DNA of 9,738 bases, from assembly GCA_937976325.1 (NCBI GenBank), contig CALJSD010000106.1:1-9738 (forward strand), in the 5' to 3' direction. Both the position numbers and the translations under genes were made by a program. The notes below the pieces were generated by a model, which searched no databases, had not been told where the DNA came from, and worked only from the letters and a program-made list of their open reading frames with translations. This document shows, piece after piece, positions 1 through 5,749 of this stretch (position 1 is the stretch's first letter; each line of letters begins with the position of its first letter). Source of the stretch: an uncultured Carnobacterium sp. Lineage in GTDB: Bacteria; Bacillota; Bacilli; Lactobacillales; Aerococcaceae.

Positions 1-10
1 ATACTAAAAT

Positions 11-39
11 AGGGTTGGTGGAAAATTTCCATCAACCCT
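11..39. terminator. Inverted repeat, possible terminator of an upstream gene
   Basis: Positions 11-24 and 26-39 are complementary over 14 bases with one G-T wobble, giving a long, almost loopless hairpin. On the plus strand it is followed by A-rich rather than T-rich sequence. On the minus strand it is followed by a short T run. It could mark the end of a gene left of the window or be a 3' end processing structure. No gene is visible in positions 1-145. Confidence 0.4.
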
Positions 40-79
40 AAAAATTATAGAACCTAAATAATCCATGGGTCTTTTTTAT

Positions 80-111
80 TTTAACTACAATTTAAGTTAG
101 CCTCGTATACT
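80..111 (+). promoter_or_regulatory. Activator-type promoter of the first lipoprotein gene
   Basis: A good -10 hexamer TATACT lies at 106-111, but no -35 hexamer is present at the expected distance. In its place are two direct repeats, TTTAAC at 80-85 and TTTAAG at 91-96, spaced 11 bases (one helical turn) apart and ending 9 bases before the -10. This geometry matches sites where OmpR/PhoB-family response regulators bind and replace the -35 contact. The same arrangement is found ahead of the second paralog. The activator itself is not in the window, so its identity is inferred. Confidence 0.65.
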
Positions 112-145
112 AAAACCATCAAGAAAAGAAAGCGAGGAAACTGAC

Positions 146-1621
146 ATGAAAAAGAATAAAGTTTTACTCACAACAACCTTATTAATTTCATTAGGGTTAG
201 CAGCGTGTAGCACGCAGGGGACTACAACGCAAGCTCAAACAACTCAGACGCAAACAACGACAACTACTACAGCAGCAACGACAGGAACAACTACTTATTT
301 TGAGGCATCCGATTTATCAGCAACATATGATGAATCGACTGCTACAAAAATCTCACTTCAAGGAACAACAGCTACCGCTTCTGGCGAGGGAGTAACGGTT
401 AATGGAAGTACAGTGGAAATTACAAAGGCTGGAACATATATCGTTGAAGGAACAGCAACACAGGTTCAAATTAAAGTAGCCGCTGGAGTAGAAGATGAAG
501 TTCACGTAGTCTTCAAAAACGCGACGATTAAAAATGCAGAAGCACCATTTATCGTAACTTCAGCGAAAAAAGTAACAGTGACATTAGCGGAAGGGACAAC
601 AAATGAATTAGCCGATGAAAGTACTTCAACGGTGAAAGGAGCCTTCTACGCAGAGAGCGATGTGACGATTAACGGTAAAGGGACATTAACTGTAACCGGA
701 AATGCGAGCAACGCGATTAACGCAACAGGCGGATTGAAAATTGTCGATGCGACGATTACGGCTAACGGTCAAAATGACGCTGTAACCGCAAGTGATTTCA
801 TCTATGTTACTGGAGCAACCTTAAACTTAACAGCGACAGAAGATGGCATTAACGCCAACAACGAGAAAGACGTCCTATTAGGGAATGTTTACTTAACGAA
901 CAGTAAAATCACTGTCAACGCAGGAGATGACGGAGTTCGTGCTTCGAATACACTCTTAGTTGATGAAGGCGCCGACGTAACGGTACAAAAGAGTGATGAA
1001 GGGTTTGAAGCTCGTGTGATTCACCTTGTAGGCGGAAAAGTATCTGTGACTTCTTCAGATGACGGGCTGGTTGTTAAAGACTGGACTTGGAACTTAGATT
1101 CAACAGATGGCATCGCAAACGTCGATAAAGGCGAAGATGTGAAATTAGTCATCGATGGTGGGAATATCACAATCGACGCTGAAGGGGACGGGATTGACTC
1201 AAATGGAGACCTTGAAATTAACGGTGGTACATTAGTCGTGAACGGACCAACAGAAGGTGGGAACGGAGCTCTTGACTACGATGAAACAGGGCTTTTAAAC
1301 GGTGGTACGATTCTCTTCGTGGACACCGGAGACATGGCAATGGGATTTGACACTTCTTCAAGCCAAGCGTACTTGATGGGATCAATCAGTGGTGAAGCTG
1401 GTACAACAGTTGAAGTATTAGATGCTTCAGGAAATACCGTGATTAGCTTAGACACAACGAAAACATTCTCATATGTATTAGTAAGTAGCGAAAAAATTGT
1501 TGAAGGAGAAACGTACACGATTAAAGTAGGTTCTCAAACAATCTCCGTAACTGCTTCAAAAGAAGCCGCTAAATCAAGTGGGCCTGGACAAGGTGGACCT
1601 GGTGGAGGTCCAGGACACTAA
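146..1621 (+). CDS. Surface lipoprotein with Cthe_2159/DUF4353-type carbohydrate-binding beta-helix (copy 1)
   Basis: A 491-residue secreted lipoprotein. The N-terminus has two Lys-rich ends, a hydrophobic core and the lipobox LAAC with the lipidated Cys at residue 21. A Thr/Gln-rich linker (about 22-50) follows, suited to spanning the cell wall. Residues about 51-410 look like stacked beta-helix rungs with repeated acidic turns (EDG near 232, DDG near 261 and 305, GDG near 348). This matches the calcium-binding, acidic-sugar-binding Cthe_2159 family (DUF4353). About 411-475 is a small beta domain, and 479-491 is a Gly/Pro tail. The start at 146 is set by the site GAGG at 134-137 and by the signal peptide. 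The gene is monocistronic, with a long 3' untranslated stretch to a terminator at 1749-1792. The substrate is unknown; binding to wall or host polysaccharide is inferred from the family, and no catalytic residues are recognised. Confidence 0.82.
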   Translation: MKKNKVLLTTTLLISLGLAACSTQGTTTQAQTTQTQTTTTTTAATTGTTTYFEASDLSATYDESTATKISLQGTTATASGEGVTVNGSTVEITKAGTYIVEGTATQVQIKVAAGVEDEVHVVFKNATIKNAEAPFIVTSAKKVTVTLAEGTTNELADESTSTVKGAFYAESDVTINGKGTLTVTGNASNAINATGGLKIVDATITANGQNDAVTASDFIYVTGATLNLTATEDGINANNEKDVLLGNVYLTNSKITVNAGDDGVRASNTLLVDEGADVTVQKSDEGFEARVIHLVGGKVSVTSSDDGLVVKDWTWNLDSTDGIANVDKGEDVKLVIDGGNITIDAEGDGIDSNGDLEINGGTLVVNGPTEGGNGALDYDETGLLNGGTILFVDTGDMAMGFDTSSSQAYLMGSISGEAGTTVEVLDASGNTVISLDTTKTFSYVLVSSEKIVEGETYTIKVGSQTISVTASKEAAKSSGPGQGGPGGGPGH

Positions 1622-1748
1622 GGATAGACACATAAAAATGCATTTGACTGGGGGTTCCGCTTTACGCAAACGACACTTAACTCTTATTTCTTAAATCATC
1701 CTTAATGGAACCAACACGTAAAGTTGCGAATCAAATAAACCCTTGCAG
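1622..1748 (+). other. Long 3' untranslated stretch after copy 1
   Basis: About 127 bases lie between the stop codon and the terminator hairpin, with no credible reading frame. Two pairs of complementary segments are present: GGTTCC at 1653-1658 with GGAACC at 1707-1712, and CTTTACG at 1660-1666 with CGTAAAG at 1717-1723. The two pairings cannot both form as one nested helix, so they would be alternatives. No known riboswitch or RNA family is recognised. Confidence 0.3.
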
Positions 1749-1792
1749 TATCTGCCTTTGGAATATTTTCTTCCGAAGGCAGATATTTTTTT
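1749..1792 (+). terminator. Rho-independent terminator after copy 1
   Basis: The arms TATCTGCCTT (1749-1758) and AAGGCAGATA (1776-1785) pair perfectly, and the stem extends inward through GGAA/TTCC. A run of seven T follows at 1786-1792. It separates transcription of copy 1 from copy 2. Confidence 0.9.
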
Positions 1793-1808
1793 ACAAAACT
1801 TTTTTTGT

Positions 1809-1840
1809 TTTAAGTTCATTTTAAGTTCGCTTCGTATACT
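1809..1840 (+). promoter_or_regulatory. Activator-type promoter of the second lipoprotein gene
   Basis: Two perfect direct repeats TTTAAG at 1809-1814 and 1820-1825 lie 11 bases apart, 9 bases before a TATACT -10 at 1835-1840. There is no usable -35. The 26 bases from 1832 to 1857 are identical to 103-128 ahead of the first paralog, covering the -10, the likely transcription start and most of the leader. The same response regulator probably activates both genes. This copy has the better-matching repeats. Confidence 0.68.
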
Positions 1841-1874
1841 AAAACCATCAAGAAAAGGAATCGAGGAAAACGAG

Positions 1875-3455
1875 ATGGAAAATAAAAGACAATGGTTATT
1901 GACTACAACGTTATTTATCTCTTTAGGTTTGGCCGCTTGCGGATCGCAAAGTGTATTAAGCCAAGCCGATGCAAACACTCAAACAACAACTACTAAGACA
2001 TCTACAACTTCAACTACACAGACGGCTTCTTATTTTGAAGCATCAGATTTAACAGCGACTTACGACGAAAGTACAGCTTCAAAAATTTCGCTTCAAGGAA
2101 CGACAGCCACTGCATCAGGAGAAGGGGTGACAGTCGATGGAAGTACGGTTGAAATTACAAAAGCTGGAACGTATATCGTCGAAGGTACGGCTTCGAAAGT
2201 TCAGTTGAAAGTGGCAGCAGGTAAGGAAGATGAAGTACAAATCGTCTTCAAGAATGCAACATTAAAGAATACGGAAGCTCCATTACTCGTCGATTCGGCT
2301 AAAAAAGTGATTTTAACATTAGCCGATGGAACGAAAAATGAAGTGGCCGATGAATCAACATCAACGGTCAAAGGAGCCATCTACTCAGATAGCGACTTGA
2401 CGATTAACGGTAAAGGTTCATTAACCGTGAACGGTGCCGCAAGTAATGCGATTAAATCAAAAGACGGCGTTCGCATTGTGGATGCGACAGTCACAACGAC
2501 GGCGAAAAAACACGGGATTGCAGCCAATGACTTCGTGAATGTATCTGGCGCAACGTTAAATTTAACGGTCGATGAAGATGGTATCCACTCAGATAACGAC
2601 GGTGATGTCTTGTTAGGAAATATTTACTTAGTGAATACAACTATCACAGTGAATGCCGGGGACGATGGAATTAACGCTTCAAATACGATGCTCATCGACG
2701 AAGGTACAACCATCGACGTTCAAAAGAGTGAAGAGGGTCTTGAGGCTCGCTTGATTCATCAAGTCGGTGGAACGATTACCGTGAAATCTTCTGACGATGG
2801 ATTGAATGCAAAAGACTGGACGTTAGAATCTTCTGATGAGCAAGGCCCAGGTCAACAAACGAAGAAAGTAAAATCTGAAGCCGCGAATGCGAAAAACTTA
2901 GATCAAGCTGACGATGTAAAAATCGTTATCGACGGCGGAACATTAACCGTAGATGCTGAAGGAGATGGACTTGATGCCAATGGGTCAATTGAAATTAACG
3001 GCGGAACAGTCGTTGTCAATGGCCCAACAAGCGGAGCCAACGCAGCTCTTGACTATGACGACAACGCAACACTAAACGGTGGTACTGTACTCTTTGTCGA
3101 CAATGGACAAATGACAATGGGATTCGGTAGCGACTCTAGTCAAGCTTTCCTAATGGCAAGTGTTCAAGGGACGGCTGGCACAACCGTTGAAGTAGTTGAC
3201 TCTTCTGGTAAAACAGTCGCAAGCCTAAAAGCTTCTAAATCATTCTCAACTGTATTAATTAGTAGTCCAGATATTAAAGATGGTGAAAAATATACAATCA
3301 AAGTCGGATCAAACTCAACAACAGCAACAGCCTCTAAACAAGCCGCTAATATCGGCGGCGGACCTGGACAAGGTGGCCCTGGTGGCGGCGGACAACCAGG
3401 TCAAGGAGGTCCAGGAGGACAACCGGGACAAGGCGGTGGCCCTGGTGGCAGATAA
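1875..3455 (+). CDS. Surface lipoprotein with Cthe_2159/DUF4353-type carbohydrate-binding beta-helix (copy 2)
   Basis: A 526-residue paralog of the preceding gene with the same plan: signal peptide with lipobox LAAC (Cys 22), Thr-rich linker (about 23-51), beta-helix with repeated D/E-D-G turns (about 234, 263, 307, 363), C-terminal beta domain (about 430-490) and a longer Gly/Pro/Gln tail (494-526). The start is 1875, not an in-frame ATG at 1743. The 1743 frame runs through the terminator and the promoter, whereas 1875 has GAGG at 1863-1866 and begins the signal peptide directly. Compared with copy 1 it carries an extra segment at about 319-345, rich in Gln, Lys and Ala with a GPGQQ patch, placed between two rungs. 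Residues 52-106 are almost the same as in copy 1, although many codons differ. Function by family is calcium-dependent carbohydrate binding at the surface; the ligand is unknown. Confidence 0.82.
   Translation: MENKRQWLLTTTLFISLGLAACGSQSVLSQADANTQTTTTKTSTTSTTQTASYFEASDLTATYDESTASKISLQGTTATASGEGVTVDGSTVEITKAGTYIVEGTASKVQLKVAAGKEDEVQIVFKNATLKNTEAPLLVDSAKKVILTLADGTKNEVADESTSTVKGAIYSDSDLTINGKGSLTVNGAASNAIKSKDGVRIVDATVTTTAKKHGIAANDFVNVSGATLNLTVDEDGIHSDNDGDVLLGNIYLVNTTITVNAGDDGINASNTMLIDEGTTIDVQKSEEGLEARLIHQVGGTITVKSSDDGLNAKDWTLESSDEQGPGQQTKKVKSEAANAKNLDQADDVKIVIDGGTLTVDAEGDGLDANGSIEINGGTVVVNGPTSGANAALDYDDNATLNGGTVLFVDNGQMTMGFGSDSSQAFLMASVQGTAGTTVEVVDSSGKTVASLKASKSFSTVLISSPDIKDGEKYTIKVGSNSTTATASKQAANIGGGPGQGGPGGGGQPGQGGPGGQPGQGGGPGGR
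3354..3452 (+). repeat. Gly/Pro/Gln-rich tandem repeat encoding the C-terminal tail of copy 2
   Basis: Residues 494-526 are made of imperfect units like PGQGGPGG. The equivalent tail of copy 1 (1580-1618) is only about 13 residues. Such repeats readily expand and contract by slippage, so tail length may vary between strains. The tail has no cell-wall sorting signal. Confidence 0.8.
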
Positions 3456-3481
3456 GACTGATAAACATTTTTAAGAAAAGT

Positions 3482-3640
3482 GAAAGGGGTGAGTCCACCA
3501 AAATATGAAGACAAATGACGAAATAGATATTAACGCATTAATAAGCGAGGTGGAACACTATGGAATAAAGATGATGCAAGAGGTTAAAACTAATTTAGAC
3601 GGAAAGGGGTGAGGTTACCATAATATAAAGTCGATGAGAC
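3482..3640 (+). repeat. Two-copy direct repeat, 120 bases apart, carrying a ribosome-site-like sequence
   Basis: GAAAGGGGTGAG occurs at 3482-3493 and exactly again at 3602-3613. Each copy is followed by a similar ACCA(A/T)AATAT(G/A)AAG segment. Further downstream, similarity is weak (AATAGA then TAAC in both). The first copy leads into an ATG at 3505; the second has ATA at the matching place. This looks like an old duplication of a translation start region in which one copy has decayed. Confidence 0.55.
3505..3612 (+). CDS. Candidate small peptide, 35 residues, unknown function
   Basis: The frame opens at ATG 3505, about 13 bases after GGGGTGAG (3486-3493), and stops at TGA 3610-3612. The peptide starts MKTNDEIDINALISEVE and ends TNLDGKG. 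It is charged, has no membrane segment or signal peptide, and could form an amphipathic helix over residues 7-30. I do not recognise it. Its stop overlaps the second ribosome-site-like repeat, which suggests a once-coupled next frame that now has ATA in place of ATG. It could be a real small protein, a relic of a longer gene or chance; only the ribosome site supports it. Confidence 0.3.
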   Translation: MKTNDEIDINALISEVEHYGIKMMQEVKTNLDGKG

Positions 3641-3727
3641 CGTTCAAACAATAGACGACTAACAGGAGTCAAAACAGTAACAAAAGATCTCAAAAATAAC
3701 AAATACTACAGCACACAAAACCAGAAG

Positions 3728-3780
3728 ACGGGGTATTATCTCAGCTAACGAAAGCTTAACTGAGACAACACCCCGTTTTT
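3728..3780 (+). terminator. Long terminator hairpin ahead of the glnRA operon
   Basis: The arms 3728-3744 and 3760-3776 pair at 15 of 17 positions, the two exceptions being A-C, with the outer clamp ACGGGGT/ACCCCGT. A T run follows at 3776-3780. It would end transcripts from copy 2 or the small-peptide region and insulate glnR. The interval 3613-3727 before it is A-rich and shows no other gene. The stem is unusually long for a simple terminator and might be a relic of a mobile element end. Confidence 0.8.
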
Positions 3781-3782
3781 CA

Positions 3783-3799
3783 TGTTATATTATATGACA
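3783..3799 (+). promoter_or_regulatory. GlnR/TnrA-type operator
   Basis: The sequence fits the established GlnR box TGTNA-N7-TNACA without a mismatch: TGTTA at 3783-3787, seven A/T bases, TGACA at 3795-3799. It lies 18 bases upstream of the glnR -35. Some glnRA operons have a second site over the promoter; here only a weak half-match (TTACA at 3841-3845) is seen. It predicts autorepression of glnRA when glutamine is plentiful. Confidence 0.88.
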
Positions 3800-3817
3800 T
3801 AAGAGGTAAGGGCAGTT

Positions 3818-3847
3818 TTGACAAAAGATTCAACCGTTATTTACAAT
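3818..3847 (+). promoter_or_regulatory. glnRA promoter
   Basis: A consensus -35 TTGACA at 3818-3823 is followed after 18 bases by TACAAT at 3842-3847. Transcription would start near 3853, leaving a very short leader with AAAGGAGG at 3856-3863 before glnR. Confidence 0.8.
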
Positions 3848-3870
3848 AACCCTATAAAGGAGGAAGACAG

Positions 3871-4236
3871 ATGGGTGAAAAGGAATTACGACGTTCACTA
3901 GCCGTCTTTCCAATCGGAACAGTGATGAAGCTGACCGATTTATCTGCACGACAAATTCGATATTATGAAGAACAGCGATTGGTGATTCCTGAACGTTCTG
4001 AGACGAACCGCCGCATGTATTCCTTAAATGATGTCGATCGCTTATTGGAAATTAAAGATTATTTAGCTGATGGGTTAACCATCATGGCGATTCAGAAGAT
4101 TTTCAATAAGAATACAAATCCCGTAACGAAGGAGAGCGTGAAAGAAGCGCTGACGGACGAGGATGTCCGACGAATCTTTTACGACGAGATTATGCATATT
4201 AGCCGCTACTCTGGCGGAGAAAAATGGAACTTATAG
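3871..4236 (+). CDS. glnR: MerR-family nitrogen repressor GlnR
   Basis: A 121-residue repressor that senses nitrogen status through feedback-inhibited glutamine synthetase and shuts down glnRA and other ammonium-uptake genes. The N-terminal winged helix is clear: FPIGTVMKLTDLSARQIRYY at 13-32 is the DNA-reading helix-turn-helix, and NRRMYSLNDVDRLLEIKDY at 46-64 is the wing and following helix. The C-terminal part is short, as in streptococcal-type GlnR, and lacks the RFFH-like end of the Bacillus protein. The start is fixed by AAAGGAGG 8 bases upstream. The stop TAG overlaps the ribosome site of glnA, so the two genes are tightly coupled. The operator upstream confirms autoregulation. Confidence 0.95.
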   Translation: MGEKELRRSLAVFPIGTVMKLTDLSARQIRYYEEQRLVIPERSETNRRMYSLNDVDRLLEIKDYLADGLTIMAIQKIFNKNTNPVTKESVKEALTDEDVRRIFYDEIMHISRYSGGEKWNL

Positions 4237-4246
4237 GAGGAAGCCA

Positions 4247-5578
4247 ATGATTACACATGAAGAGATTAGAAGACAGGTAGAAGAGAAAGATGTTCGTTAC
4301 TTACGATTAATCTTCACTGATATTCTAGGAACTATTAAAAATGTGGAAGTGCCAATTACACAATTAGACAAAGTGTTGGCCAACAAAATGATGTTTGACG
4401 GTTCTTCAATTGAAGGATTCGTTCGTATCGAAGAAAGTGATATGTACTTATATCCAGACCTTTCAACTTGGGTGGTATTCCCATGGAGCAGCAAACACGG
4501 TACTATCGCACGTTTAATCTGTGATGTATACAAACCAGACGGAACTCCATTTGCCGGAGACCCTCGTTCAAACTTAAAAAGCGTCTTAAACGAAATGAAA
4601 GAATTAGGTTTCTCAAACTTCAACTTAGGACCAGAGCCAGAGTTCTTCTTATTTAAATTAGACGAAAACGGCGAACCAACACTTGAAGGAAACGACCAAG
4701 GAAGTTACTTCGACTTAGCGCCAATCGACCTTGGGGAAGAATGCCGTCGCGAAATCGTTCTTGAGTTAGAAAAAATCGGGTTCGATATCGAAGCGAGTCA
4801 CCACGAAGTAGCGCCAGGTCAACACGAAATCGACTGGAAATACTCAGATGCAGTTGCTGCTTGTGACAACATCCAAACATTTAAATTGGTTGTAAAAACA
4901 ATTGCACGTAAACATGGATTGCATGCGACATTTATGCCAAAACCAGTATTCGGAATTGCCGGTAGCGGAATGCACTTCAACTTATCCTTATTTGATAAAG
5001 ATGGAAACAATGCGTTCTTTGACGAAAATGGCGACCAACGTCTAAGCGACACTTGCCGTCACTTCATCGCTGGGGTTATGAAACATGCCAAAGCCTTAAC
5101 TGCCGTATGTAACCCAACCGTAAACTCATACAAACGTTTAGTTCCAGGATACGAAGCACCTGTATATATTGCATGGTCAGCTCGTAACCGTTCACCGCTA
5201 ATCCGTATTCCAGAATCTCGTGGAATTTCAACTCGTATCGAATTACGTAGTGTGGATCCATCTGCAAACCCATATTTAGCAATGGCTGCGATTTTAACAG
5301 CTGGTCTTGAAGGGGTTAAAGAAAAAATGGAAGTTCCTGCAGCTATCGACCGCAACATCTATGCGATGTCTGCTCGCGAACGTAAAGAAGCTGGAATTGA
5401 TGATTTACCAGGAACATTAAACGAAGCGATTGAATACTTGAAACAAGACGAAACGGTTCAGTCAGCTTTAGGAAGTCATATCCTAGACAACTTCATCGAA
5501 GCAAAACGTTTCGAATGGGCTGCTTACCGTAGTCAAGTTTCACAATGGGAATTAGACCAATACTTGAAACTATTCTAA
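4247..5578 (+). CDS. glnA: Glutamine synthetase, type I (GSI-alpha)
   Basis: A 443-residue cytoplasmic enzyme that makes glutamine from glutamate, ammonia and ATP, assembling as a dodecamer. Family landmarks in order: FDGSSIEGF at 50-58, metal ligands E130/E132 in GPEPEFFLF, E187 and E194 in HHEVAPGQHE, H243 in GSGMHFN, the active-site flap LVPGYEAPV at 298-306 with E303, and E332/R334 in RIELRS. Arg 60 sits in the position linked to feedback inhibition in Gram-positive enzymes. It lacks the extra insertion and adenylylation loop of the beta type. The start is 4247, using AGGAGG at 4235-4240; an in-frame ATG at 4163 lies inside glnR and has no ribosome site. Besides catalysis, the inhibited enzyme is the established signal partner of GlnR. 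Confidence 0.97.
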   Translation: MITHEEIRRQVEEKDVRYLRLIFTDILGTIKNVEVPITQLDKVLANKMMFDGSSIEGFVRIEESDMYLYPDLSTWVVFPWSSKHGTIARLICDVYKPDGTPFAGDPRSNLKSVLNEMKELGFSNFNLGPEPEFFLFKLDENGEPTLEGNDQGSYFDLAPIDLGEECRREIVLELEKIGFDIEASHHEVAPGQHEIDWKYSDAVAACDNIQTFKLVVKTIARKHGLHATFMPKPVFGIAGSGMHFNLSLFDKDGNNAFFDENGDQRLSDTCRHFIAGVMKHAKALTAVCNPTVNSYKRLVPGYEAPVYIAWSARNRSPLIRIPESRGISTRIELRSVDPSANPYLAMAAILTAGLEGVKEKMEVPAAIDRNIYAMSARERKEAGIDDLPGTLNEAIEYLKQDETVQSALGSHILDNFIEAKRFEWAAYRSQVSQWELDQYLKLF

Positions 5579-5589
5579 AAATGAAACGG

Positions 5590-5619
5590 AGAGTGCACTC
5601 GCAAGGTGCGCTCTTTTTT
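5590..5619 (+). terminator. Terminator of the glnRA operon
   Basis: The stem AGAGTGCAC (5590-5598) pairs with GTGCGCTCT (5606-5614) with one wobble, followed by six T at 5614-5619. Confidence 0.88.
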
Positions 5620-5685
5620 CTTGTCGAAGAAGTTTTTATAAGGCTGTCTTCCGTTGATACGCAAAGCTTTTTCTTTGTTAAAGTT

Positions 5686-5713
5686 TTGACATATTTTGCT
5701 GAAAATGTAATAC
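5686..5713 (+). promoter_or_regulatory. Promoter of the FemX-type gene
   Basis: A consensus -35 TTGACA at 5686-5691 is followed after 16 bases by TAATAC at 5708-5713, a fair -10. No operator is evident around it. The stretch 5620-5685 between terminator and promoter shows nothing else. Confidence 0.65.
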
Positions 5714-5749
5714 TGGTAAGGAAACGTAAAAAGGAAAGAGAGTGCTCAC

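Noticed and set aside
1743..1874. N-terminal extension of the second lipoprotein from an ATG at 1743
   Set aside because: It would be read across the terminator hairpin and the promoter repeats, and it would bury the signal peptide; 1875 has a proper ribosome site and signal peptide.
3354..3452. CRISPR-like short repeats
   Set aside because: The repetition is in-frame coding for Gly/Pro/Gln units without regular spacers.
3280..3474. A 64-codon frame inside the end of the second lipoprotein gene
   Set aside because: It is a phase-shifted reading of the Gly/Pro/Gln repeat tail with no ribosome site.
1..3780. Mobile element carrying the two lipoproteins
   Set aside because: No transposase, integrase, flanking terminal repeats or target duplications are visible; tandem duplication explains the region better.
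4163..4246. Longer glutamine synthetase starting at 4163
   Set aside because: The extension lies inside glnR, has no ribosome site and is absent from the family; 4247 follows AGGAGG.
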